Assembly: GCA_000771265.1 (NCBI GenBank)
Contig: JDUB01000005.1
Coordinates: 62,001 to 126,000, forward strand
Length of the DNA: 64,000 nucleotides
Source: Bifidobacterium thermophilum DSM 20210
GTDB lineage: Bacteria; Actinomycetota; Actinomycetes; Actinomycetales; Bifidobacteriaceae
Direction: 5' to 3'
Under the pieces are notes generated by a model that made no database searches, had not been told where the DNA came from, and worked only from the letters and a program-made list of their open reading frames with translations. Positions 56,405 through 64,000 of the stretch are shown here, in pieces (the first letter of the stretch is position 1; each line of letters opens with the position of its first letter). The position numbers and the translations under genes were made by a program.

Positions 56405-57874
56405 ATGGGATCGCATCGCATCGGCACGTTGAAGGCTTTGGTCGCGTCTGTCACGTGCATCGGCCTGCTGTCCATGGCGGGCGCATGCGGCATGGGCGGC
56501 GATGAGCAGCCGACAGGCACCGCGACCACCGGGCTGGGGTCGGTGGCCATCTTCACTCCGTCAGACGGCATCACCCTCTCGCAGCACACCCCGCTGAACA
56601 AGTGGGCGAAACTTGTGCCGAGCATCAAAAGCGAGCTGGTGGAACAAGGATTTACAGCCAAACAGATCAGCACGCATACCGACGGCAATCTCGACAAGCA
56701 GAGCCAAGACATCCAGGATTATGTCGTGTCCCGGGCCGCTGAGGCCTCATCGAAACATTCCTCGACGGGCAGCGCGACCACCTTGATTGTCGCGCCCTGC
56801 ACGTCAACGGACAGCACCACGACACAATATGGTGATTATGTCACCAATCCCCTGGATTCCGAATCATCATCCAACGACGCCGATGTCGCAGCGGATCAGC
56901 GGATGACCAGCGCATTGACGCTCGCCCGGAAATCAGGCATGCATGTCATCGTGCTGTCCAACGACATCGGTGGGTTTTCGCCCGACGCATTCGTACAGAT
57001 GTCAACCGCACGGAGCATCGGTGAAATCCAGGCGAAGCAGCTGGTCAGCAAGCTGCAGCTCGATTCGGCCTCTGCCACGAATCCAAAAACCATCGAAGTC
57101 TTTCTGCCTGTCGGTTCCGCCAAAGATGAAGACCAGTCTGTATCCATGGCCTTCGCCAAAGAGGCGTTCAAGGGCATCTGGAATGTGCTTGGCCCGTATT
57201 TCAAATCGGGAGCCGTAGTCAGCGCTTCCGACACCCTCAATGCGTCCACATCGGCGACAAGCTGGAGTTCCGTGGCGTTTACGGCGTCAAGCGACAATGA
57301 TGTCAAGCAAGAGCTTGATTCCAGACTCGAACCTCAGGGCGCCACGAAGCCGGTCCATATCGACGGGATCATCGCGATGAATGACTACATCGCATCGGTG
57401 ATTGTGCAGGAACTCGACGCGCTCGGATATGAAGGGTCTTCGGCTGAGATCAACCCATCGATATCGATTCTTGGCATCGTTGGCAATCTCGCCGGCCACA
57501 AGGATCTCACCAAGTCGGCCGTACCATCCCCTGCTGGCTTGGGACAGGACGATACGCCCTCGGAAGCCTCCCTTCAATGGCCGATTGTGACCGGATACGG
57601 GGCATATACCGACATGCTTCCCGATATCGTGAACGGCAAGTTATGGATGACCGCCCTCGAAGACCGTGCACAGCTGGCGACAGGCATCGCGAAAGTGAGT
57701 CGGCAGTTGGCGTCCGGCGGGGATGTGACCGCATTGCAATCGGTGAGCAAGACTACGGTCAATGGCAAGTCCGTGCCTACGCTCACGCAATCGCTGATCG
57801 CGGTGAGTGCGTCGAATCTCAAGAGCGAACTCATCGATACGGGGTATGTCACCTTGGCCGATGCAGGGTTGTGA
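56405..57874 (+). CDS. Substrate-binding lipoprotein (periplasmic-binding-protein fold)
   Basis: 489 aa. Start at 56405 (MGSHRIGTLKALVASVTCIG) follows AAAGGTTG and gives a lipoprotein signal with lipobox Cys at 28 (AGAC). The mature protein resembles type I sugar-binding proteins: HVIVLSNDIGGF, MSTARSIGEIQAKQLVSKLQ, IIAMNDYIASVIVQELDALG and a KTTVNGKSVPT end. No permease or ATPase genes are adjacent, so its transporter is elsewhere or it acts as a sensor. Ligand unknown. Confidence 0.75.
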   Translation: MGSHRIGTLKALVASVTCIGLLSMAGACGMGGDEQPTGTATTGLGSVAIFTPSDGITLSQHTPLNKWAKLVPSIKSELVEQGFTAKQISTHTDGNLDKQSQDIQDYVVSRAAEASSKHSSTGSATTLIVAPCTSTDSTTTQYGDYVTNPLDSESSSNDADVAADQRMTSALTLARKSGMHVIVLSNDIGGFSPDAFVQMSTARSIGEIQAKQLVSKLQLDSASATNPKTIEVFLPVGSAKDEDQSVSMAFAKEAFKGIWNVLGPYFKSGAVVSASDTLNASTSATSWSSVAFTASSDNDVKQELDSRLEPQGATKPVHIDGIIAMNDYIASVIVQELDALGYEGSSAEINPSISILGIVGNLAGHKDLTKSAVPSPAGLGQDDTPSEASLQWPIVTGYGAYTDMLPDIVNGKLWMTALEDRAQLATGIAKVSRQLASGGDVTALQSVSKTTVNGKSVPTLTQSLIAVSASNLKSELIDTGYVTLADAGL

Positions 57875-57975
57875 TTGTTCGGGCATAGCGTTTTCGCCCG
57901 GGTGGGTATGGCGGTAAGTTTGCTGTAACGGCTGTGATGTCTGCGATGTCTGATCCGATGTCCCTCGCGAGGGTT

Positions 57976-58800
57976 TCAATCGCCGACCGGTACGGGTTTG
58001 AGTGCGATGGTTCTGGGCAGAATCAACGTTGACGGGTCAAGATAGTCGTCGTACGCATCCATGACGCCCCAATGGACACAGAAATCAAGACAATGATCGG
58101 ACGATCCATCGGCGACACCAAAAGGTTTACCCCTGAAAACCGGCGCTCCGGTTTCCAAGTCGCTGTGCGCCGGTTCGAATGTGGATGTCAGCCCGTCGGC
58201 GTGTTTGATGCTGATCACGTCTTTGCCGGCGACCGTTCCGTTGAAGGAGATGACGCCATCATCGGGTGCGATGAGGACAGCGCCAGTTTCTGCCGTGATA
58301 TCCACTCCCCTGTGTCCCGTGGCCCAGCGCTTGGACGGACGGTCGAAAGCCTTGGAAATGCGAGTGTCGGCGACCGGCAACACCATCCGTGCACGGCATT
58401 GGCGGGCGGCGCCGGAGTTTGACGTATTGCTGTTGCGGATATCGGACATTTGCACTGACGAGGTTGTCACTGACAATCCCGCTGGGGATTGATCTGAAGT
58501 ACCACCGCTTGTGGTGGATGCGGTTAGGCCAGCTGGAGCCGGTTGATGTGTTGTGAGGCGAGTTGATACCGTGTTCTGGCTCGCCGCTTCGGTATTACTC
58601 CGGCATGGTGCGATTCCGATCACCGACACGATGGCCGGGTTCTGCGGTGACAGACCGCCCGGGCTTGGAGTTTCAGAAATATCCGAATGCGAACCCTGTG
58701 CCGGAATAAAACCGTAGCATGCGATGAGAATGCAGACAATCCGGGCGAACGCCGAAAAGAGCTGCATTGTTGGCTTCGATGTGGATTTCGATATGAACAT
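57976..58800 (-). CDS. M23-family (LytM-like) cell-wall peptidase
   Basis: 274 aa: an N-terminal hydrophobic signal or anchor (LFSAFARIVCILIACYGFIPA), a Ser/Thr-rich linker to about 140, then the M23 domain with HRGVDIT (zinc His and Asp) and HCLDFCVHWGVM. The second zinc motif has Cys-Val-His where LytM has His-x-His, a form common in actinobacterial M23 proteins. Likely peptidoglycan remodelling. Confidence 0.85.
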   Translation of the reverse strand: MFISKSTSKPTMQLFSAFARIVCILIACYGFIPAQGSHSDISETPSPGGLSPQNPAIVSVIGIAPCRSNTEAASQNTVSTRLTTHQPAPAGLTASTTSGGTSDQSPAGLSVTTSSVQMSDIRNSNTSNSGAARQCRARMVLPVADTRISKAFDRPSKRWATGHRGVDITAETGAVLIAPDDGVISFNGTVAGKDVISIKHADGLTSTFEPAHSDLETGAPVFRGKPFGVADGSSDHCLDFCVHWGVMDAYDDYLDPSTLILPRTIALKPVPVGD

Positions 58801-58948
58801 AAGACCCCCGTCCCTGTGTCGATGCGCTGTGCCGTCACGTTGAGCTCAAGCGCATACAGTGCATCGTGCCATGATTGCCGTGATCGGGACAAGCCGCAGC
58901 GGTACATGTGGTCAGAAGTTGCGGGGCGTACGTGGGGGTATACAACAT

Positions 58949-58977
58949 GGGCCGGCGTATACGACATACGCCGGCCC
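58949..58977. terminator. Hairpin between the 59024 gene and the M23 gene
   Basis: Perfect 12-bp stem GGGCCGGCGTAT / ATACGCCGGCCC with a 5-base loop, no T-run. Probably ends the 59024-59488 transcript on the minus strand. Confidence 0.6.
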
Positions 58978-59023
58978 GGAACCTTGATCAGCCGCGGATT
59001 GGCCAATTACATATGGCGGTCAG

Positions 59024-59488
59024 TCAGATCGCGCATCCGTTCGTGTCGAGATTTGGATTGTCCTTGGAGTTGCCCGCGACGAAGAACAGACTGATGACCG
59101 CGACGGCGAACACCGAAGCGATGGTGATGATCAGCCACATCGGCACGGATGGAATCCACATGATCACCAGGAATGACACCGCGCACAACAGAATCAGCGT
59201 CCACGTGATGATGCGGAACACCTGGCGGACGGAATGCGGGGTATGGCTCACCTTCGGATTGTTCAGGGTGATGTCCTCGTCTTCATGCCGTTCCTTCTGC
59301 ACGTTGGACGATGGTTTCCATTCGCCTTCCTGCTCGTGCTCCTCGAGACGGCGAGAACGTTCTTGCAGAGCATACTCATCAACGATGCCTCTGCGATTGC
59401 CGCCCTGTGTCTCGTCGACCTGCTGTGGCACTCCTTTGTTCTGCTTGCTGCGCTTCGCTGCTGCGCGACGCTCTGCTCGGTTCGGCAT
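59024..59488 (-). CDS. Two-span membrane protein of unknown function
   Basis: 154 aa. The first half is hydrophilic and basic (MPNRAERRAAAKRSKQNKGV at the start); two spans follow (IITWTLILLCAVSFLVIMWI and WLIITIASVFAVAVISLFFV). The PNRAERRAAAKR start is a recurrent actinobacterial small membrane protein feature. Unknown function. Confidence 0.7.
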   Translation of the reverse strand: MPNRAERRAAAKRSKQNKGVPQQVDETQGGNRRGIVDEYALQERSRRLEEHEQEGEWKPSSNVQKERHEDEDITLNNPKVSHTPHSVRQVFRIITWTLILLCAVSFLVIMWIPSVPMWLIITIASVFAVAVISLFFVAGNSKDNPNLDTNGCAI

Positions 59489-59588
59489 TTCGCTCCCTTC
59501 GCGTTGTTGGGTTATCGGTCACTAGTGTACTCGTCTGGCAAGGATATCATCTCCAACACAGTGCTGCTGAAGTAGATCCTGAACATGA

Positions 59589-59635
59589 ATGGCGGGCGGA
59601 ACCGGGGGTGCATTGCTCCCGGTTCCGCCCGCCAT
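59589..59635. terminator. Strong hairpin downstream of gltD
   Basis: Perfect 18-bp stem (arms 59589-59606 and 59618-59635, beginning ATGGCGGGCGGAACCGGG) with an 11-base loop, 12 bases after the gltD stop. No T-run. Confidence 0.7.
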
Positions 59636-59647
59636 CAGTCAATCCGA

Positions 59648-61174
59648 TCAACGAGGCAACATCATCGGCCGCTGGGTCGGTACGATCGGCGCCGGCAACT
59701 CGGTGGAACCGGTGAGATACCGGTCGACAGCAGCGGCGCAGCTTCGGCCTTCCGAAATCGCCCAGACAACAAGGCTCTGCCCACGACCGGCGTCGCCGCA
59801 CACGAAGACGCCGTCCTGAGAGGTTGCGAAATCGTTGTTGCGTGCGACATTTCCGCGCTTGTCCAGCTCGACGGGCATCTGCTCCATGATCGAAGAGGTG
59901 TCAGGATGCAGGAATCCGACGGAAATCAATACCAGATCCGCTGGAATGACACGCTCAGTGCCGGGCTGACGGGTGAACGGCCCGTTCTCGCCGGGGGCGA
60001 CGTCCACAATCTTCAAGCCGGTCACATGGCCATGATCATCGGCGAGGAACGCAGAAGCGGTCGCCGAGTGCTCCACGGTCACCTTGTCGGCGTCGGCGTC
60101 TTCGAACTCGACGGAATCCACGTTGTACAAGTACGTACCGCCCTCTTCCATCGAAGAGGTTTTCTGATAGGTGCGTGCGTACGTCGGCCACGGGGCGTTA
60201 TCCGGTCTGGAAGACGGTTCCTTCGGCATGATCTGCAGGACGGTGACATCCTTTGCACCTTGACGAATCGCGGTTCCCAAGCAATCGGAACCGGTGTCGC
60301 CGCCGCCGATGACGACGACATGCTTGTCCTTCGCGGTGATGTCATGCACCGGATCCACGCCGTAGACACGTCGGGTCGCATCAGGCAGGAACTCCATGGC
60401 GAAATGGATGCCGTCAAGATCGCGGCCCGGCAGTTTCATATCGCGCGGGACGGTCGAACCGATGGCGACCACAACGGCATCATACCGGTCACGAAGCTCA
60501 TCCCAGCTGATGTCCTTGCCGATTTCGGTGTTGGTGCGGAACCGGGTGCCTTCGGCTTGCATCTGCTTGACACGACGATCCAGCAGACGCTTGTCCAACT
60601 TGAAATTCGGGATGCCGTAGCGCATGAGTCCGCCGATTGCGTCGTCACGCTCGTAGACGACAACCGTATGGCCTGCACGGGTCAGCTGTTGGGCGCAAGC
60701 CAACCCCGAAGGGCCGGATCCGACGACCGCGACGGTCATATCGGTCAGACGTTCAGGTGGCATGGGCTTGACATAATCGAGCGCCCACGCCTGATCGATG
60801 ATTGTTTCCTCATCGTTCTTGATCATGGTCGGCGGCTGATGGATGCCGAGCACGCATGCCTGCTCGCACAGCGCCGGGCAGATTCTGCCGGTGACCTCGG
60901 GGAAGTTGTTGGTCATAGACAACCGGTTGTAGGCGTCCTCCCACTTCTCCTGACGAACCAGATCGTTGAACTCCGGGATGAGGTTGCCCAGCGGGCATCC
61001 ACTCATGCAGAACGGCGTGCCGCAATCCATGCACCGTGCAGCCTGCTGTGTGGTCCAAGGCTGCAAACCGCTTTCCGCGTGAACGTCAAGCCAATCCTTG
61101 ATGCGTTCTTCGACCGGGCGCTCAGCAAGCTCGCGACGGGTGCGGACCTTCAGGAATCCTCTTGGATCTCCCAT
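59648..61174 (-). CDS. gltD: Glutamate synthase (NADPH) small subunit
   Basis: 508 aa. Start at 61174 (MGDPRGFLKVRTRRELAERP) follows GGAGCAC within the end of gltB. The N-terminal iron-sulfur domain has CMDCGTPFCMSGCPLGNLIP; FAD and NADPH folds follow (VVGSGPSGLACAQQL, VVIGGGDTGSDC). It supplies electrons to GltB for reductive amination of 2-oxoglutarate. Confidence 0.96.
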   Translation of the reverse strand: MGDPRGFLKVRTRRELAERPVEERIKDWLDVHAESGLQPWTTQQAARCMDCGTPFCMSGCPLGNLIPEFNDLVRQEKWEDAYNRLSMTNNFPEVTGRICPALCEQACVLGIHQPPTMIKNDEETIIDQAWALDYVKPMPPERLTDMTVAVVGSGPSGLACAQQLTRAGHTVVVYERDDAIGGLMRYGIPNFKLDKRLLDRRVKQMQAEGTRFRTNTEIGKDISWDELRDRYDAVVVAIGSTVPRDMKLPGRDLDGIHFAMEFLPDATRRVYGVDPVHDITAKDKHVVVIGGGDTGSDCLGTAIRQGAKDVTVLQIMPKEPSSRPDNAPWPTYARTYQKTSSMEEGGTYLYNVDSVEFEDADADKVTVEHSATASAFLADDHGHVTGLKIVDVAPGENGPFTRQPGTERVIPADLVLISVGFLHPDTSSIMEQMPVELDKRGNVARNNDFATSQDGVFVCGDAGRGQSLVVWAISEGRSCAAAVDRYLTGSTELPAPIVPTQRPMMLPR

Positions 61175-61175
61175 G

Positions 61176-64000
61176 TCAGTGTGCTCCTTCCATGACCTGC
61201 TCGTACACGTGCTCCCACGCACCGGGGGCGTTGAAGTCGACGTGGTTCTTTTCGGCTTGTTCCATCGCCTTGGTCATGGCGACGTAGTGCTTGGGTGTCA
61301 CATGTGTGATGCGTGTGCGGGTGTGCTCCCAGTCGTCCAGCAGGCTCTGGGCGAACGCAGATCCGGTTTCCTCGGCATGCCGCTTGACCAAGCTGTGGAC
61401 GAGCTCCTCGTCGGCGCCTTCCAACGATTCGAACAGCAATGCGCCGTTCTTACGTGCATCCGGGTTGATCTGGTCCATGTCGAGATCGAGCACGTATGCG
61501 TTGCCGCCGGAGAAGCCGGCGCCAAAGTTGCGGCCCGTGGAACCGAGCACCACGACGACACCGCCGGTCATATACTCGCAGCCATGGTCGCCGACGCCTT
61601 CGACCACGAAGGTGGCACCGCCGTTACGCACGGCGAATCGTTCGCCTGCACGTCCGGCAACAAACATCTCGCCTGAGGTCGCGCCGAAACCGGTCACATT
61701 TCCGGCAATCACGTTGGTGTGCGGATTGAAGGTGATGTCATGCTCCGGACGGATGATCATGCGACCGCCGGACAGGCCCTTGCCCGCATAATCATTGACC
61801 TCACCATAGACGCGGATAGTCTCGCCGCGGGGGATAAACGCGCCGATGGACTGGCCGCCCGAACCGTGGAAGGTCATGTCGATGGTGTCGTCGGGCAAGC
61901 CTTCGGCACCATAACGGCGGGTGATTTCGTAGCCGACCATGGTGCCGAGCGTGCGGTTCACGTTGCGGATCGGCATCTCGATGCGGACAGGTTCCTTGTG
62001 CTCAAGCGCCGGTTGGGCAAGTTCGATGAGCTTGTTGTCCAACGCCTTCTCCAGCTCGTGGTTCTGCTCGATGGTCTGATGCAGGATCGTTCCAGGAACA
62101 GGACCGGGCTGCATCAGCACATTGCTCAGATCGATGCCGTCGGACTTCCACCGTGCGACCGCGTCATTCTGGTCGAGGCACTCGACATGGCCGACCGCCT
62201 CTTCAAGGGTCCGGAAGCCGAGCTGCGCGAGGATCTCACGCACTTCCTGAGCGATGTACATGAAGAAGTTGATCACATACTCCGGCTTGCCGCGGAATCG
62301 GGCACGCAATTCCGGATCCTGCGTGGCAATGCCTTGCGGGCACGTGTTCTTTTGGCATGCGCGCATCATCACGCAGCCTTCGGTGATCAGGGCTGCGGTT
62401 GCGAATCCGAATTCCTCAGCGCCGAGCAGCGCCGCGATGACGACGTCACGACCGGTTTTAAGTTCGCCATCGCACTGGACGACGATACGGGAACGCAACC
62501 CGTTGAGCACGAGTGTCTGCTGCGTCTCAGCAAGACCGATCTCCCACGGTGTGCCGGCGTGCTTGATGGCGTTGAGCGGAGCTGCGCCAGTGCCGCCGTC
62601 ACTGCCGGAAATCAGCACTACGTCGGCATGGCACTTGGCCACACCCGCTGCAATGGTGCCGACACCGAATTCGGAGACGAGCTTGACATGGATACGCGCC
62701 TTCGGATTCGCCATCTTTGCATCGTTGATCAGCTGCTTGAGATCCTCGATGGAATAGATGTCGTGGTGCGGCGGCGGGGAGATCAGCTCGACACCAGGTG
62801 TCGCATGACGGACCTTCGCAATCCACGGCGGCACCTTGGCACCCGGCAAGTGGCCGCCTTCGCCCGGCTTGGCACCTTGCGCGAGCTTGATCTGCAGATC
62901 GGTGGCGTGCACCAGATAATCGCTGGTCACGCCGAAGCGCGCGGAAGCGATCTGCTTGATGCGGCTGTACCGGAGCGGATCGTTGATACGGTCGTCGGAT
63001 TCGCCACCCTCACCGGAGTTCGACCTCGCCCCAATGGTGTTCATCGCGATGGCAAGCGTCTCATGCGCCTCCTGCGAGATGGAGCCGTAGCTCATTGCGC
63101 CTGTGGAGAAGCGTTTGACGATTTCGCTTGCGGGTTCGACCTCGGAGATGTCAATCGGTTTGCGGGTCTGCTTGAACTTCATGAGTCCGCGCAGGGTCAT
63201 GAGACGGTTCGAAGTGTCGTTGATATGCGCGGAGTACTTCTTGAACAGGTTGTAATCACCACGCTGGGTGGACTGCTGAAGCAGGAAGATCGCCTCGGGG
63301 TCGTTGAGGTGGTCCTCACCGGTGCGACGCCACTTGTAATCGCCGCCGGTGCGCAGATTGCGGTGGGGACGGCTCGTCCACTGGTTCGGGTACGCCACAC
63401 GGTGCCTGATTGCCACTTCTTCGGCGATTTCATCAAGTCCCGCTCCCCCGACACGCGAAGTGGTGCCGGTGAAGTATTCGTCGATGACTTCCTTGTTCAG
63501 GCCGACGGCTTCGAACAGCTGCGCGCCTCGGTAGCTCATGATCGTGGAGACACCCATCTTGCTCATGATCTTGAGCACGCCGGTAGACAGCGCATGCATG
63601 AGGTTCTTGACGGCCGTCTGGGCATCGACCTTGAGATAGCCGTTGCGTGCCAGCTCCTCGACCGATTCGAAGGCGAGGTATGGATTCACGCATGCGGCAC
63701 CGTAAGCGATGAGCAGTGCGACATGGTGGATTTCACGAACGTCGCCGGCTTCCACGGCAAGCGAGACCTGGGTTCGCGTATGCTTGCGTAGCAAGTGGTG
63801 TTGCACGGCGCTCGTCAGCAGAAGAGACGGGATAGGACCCCACGTGTGGTCGGATTCGCGGTCGGACAGCACGATGAAGTTCTTGCCTTGCTCGATGGCG
63901 TCATCGACCTCCTGGAAGATTTCGTCGAGACGCTCCTTCAGCGCCTTGCCGCCGCCTGCAACCTGATACAGGCCACGGACGACGAAGGGCTTGTAGAACC
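61176..64000 (-). CDS. gltB: Glutamate synthase (NADPH) large subunit, C-terminal part
   Basis: About 940 codons of GltB; the N-terminal glutaminase domain lies beyond the window edge, where the frame is still open at 64000. Visible are the central domain end, the FMN/synthase domain (GEGGESDDRINDPLRYSR, PGEGGHLPGAKVPPWIAKVR), the 3Fe-4S cysteines in CVMMRACQKNTCPQGIATQD, and the GXGXG beta-helix near the C-terminus (GGRMIIRPEHD, GSTGRNFGAGFSGGNAYV). A candidate GarA target in this host. Confidence 0.96.
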   Translation of the reverse strand, partial: FYKPFVVRGLYQVAGGGKALKERLDEIFQEVDDAIEQGKNFIVLSDRESDHTWGPIPSLLLTSAVQHHLLRKHTRTQVSLAVEAGDVREIHHVALLIAYGAACVNPYLAFESVEELARNGYLKVDAQTAVKNLMHALSTGVLKIMSKMGVSTIMSYRGAQLFEAVGLNKEVIDEYFTGTTSRVGGAGLDEIAEEVAIRHRVAYPNQWTSRPHRNLRTGGDYKWRRTGEDHLNDPEAIFLLQQSTQRGDYNLFKKYSAHINDTSNRLMTLRGLMKFKQTRKPIDISEVEPASEIVKRFSTGAMSYGSISQEAHETLAIAMNTIGARSNSGEGGESDDRINDPLRYSRIKQIASARFGVTSDYLVHATDLQIKLAQGAKPGEGGHLPGAKVPPWIAKVRHATPGVELISPPPHHDIYSIEDLKQLINDAKMANPKARIHVKLVSEFGVGTIAAGVAKCHADVVLISGSDGGTGAAPLNAIKHAGTPWEIGLAETQQTLVLNGLRSRIVVQCDGELKTGRDVVIAALLGAEEFGFATAALITEGCVMMRACQKNTCPQGIATQDPELRARFRGKPEYVINFFMYIAQEVREILAQLGFRTLEEAVGHVECLDQNDAVARWKSDGIDLSNVLMQPGPVPGTILHQTIEQNHELEKALDNKLIELAQPALEHKEPVRIEMPIRNVNRTLGTMVGYEITRRYGAEGLPDDTIDMTFHGSGGQSIGAFIPRGETIRVYGEVNDYAGKGLSGGRMIIRPEHDITFNPHTNVIAGNVTGFGATSGEMFVAGRAGERFAVRNGGATFVVEGVGDHGCEYMTGGVVVVLGSTGRNFGAGFSGGNAYVLDLDMDQINPDARKNGALLFESLEGADEELVHSLVKRHAEETGSAFAQSLLDDWEHTRTRITHVTPKHYVAMTKAMEQAEKNHVDFNAPGAWEHVYEQVMEGAH

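Noticed and set aside
61719..63791. A 690-codon plus-strand frame opposite gltB
   Set aside because: It is the antisense shadow of gltB caused by high-GC third positions; gltB has all family motifs and this frame has none. The same holds for long frames opposite sucD (4383-5399), purH (6729-8429), ruvA-ruvB (438-1502), the acyl-CoA ligase (51008-52501) and trpCB (39277-40533).

Overview
This 64 kb window is chromosomal DNA of a Bifidobacterium (high-GC Gram-positive, Actinomycetota; species not determined). Supporting markers are a fused cytidylate kinase-Der GTPase, a fused TrpC-TrpB, a eukaryote-type UDP-glucose pyrophosphorylase, RbpA, a GarA-type FHA protein beside a FtsR-type MerR regulator, a homodimer-type NADP isocitrate dehydrogenase, and an incomplete citric-acid-cycle gene set (sucCD and icd, with no 2-oxoglutarate dehydrogenase seen).

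Layout. Positions 1-21.6 kb hold housekeeping genes almost all on the + strand: ruvC(partial)-ruvA-ruvB, yajC, apt, sucCD, a DUF6350 protein, purH, a DUF3017 protein, rluB-type synthase, cmk-der, tRNA-Pro(GGG), ugpA, a PafBC-like WYL regulator, a HelY-type helicase, rbpA and a HAD phosphatase; only an aquaporin is on -. Positions 30.5-64 kb hold housekeeping genes almost all on the - strand: the ftsR-garA-DUF881-sbp-DUF881-pgsA cluster, hisG-hisE, rpe, lgt, trpA-trpCB-trpE-hisI-hisF, rlmN, cdsA-frr-pyrH-tsf-rpsB, def, an acyl-CoA ligase, guaB3, an M23 peptidase and gltD-gltB(partial); only icd and a substrate-binding lipoprotein are on +. The two arms therefore point at each other, as expected around a replication terminus, and a 28-bp dif-like XerCD site lies exactly at the junction (21789-21816).

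The remarkable part is 21.8-29.8 kb: an integrated filamentous phage (inovirus) of exactly 8,000 bp, bounded by two dif-like sites. It carries a Rep of the rolling-circle HUH type, a small ssDNA-binding-like protein, three tiny hydrophobic proteins of 28-32 residues (pVII/pIX-like), a 64-residue major coat protein, a central terminator, a 950-residue pIII-like adsorption protein, a pVI-like protein, a Zot/pI assembly ATPase, a four-span membrane protein and a ribbon-helix-helix regulator. It has no integrase and no secretin, which fits use of host XerCD and a host without an outer membrane. A compact cluster of four strong hairpins (22766-22869) is a candidate packaging signal or complementary-strand origin.

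The attachment site lies inside rep. The integrated right end encodes Rep residues 1-334 followed by a short false tail, while the missing 128 C-terminal residues are encoded, in frame, at the left end 8 kb away. Circularisation would restore a 462-codon rep gene. Integration thus appears to switch off full-length initiator synthesis and excision to restore it. A paralogue of the phage membrane protein just outside the right attachment site suggests an older, decayed element at the same locus.
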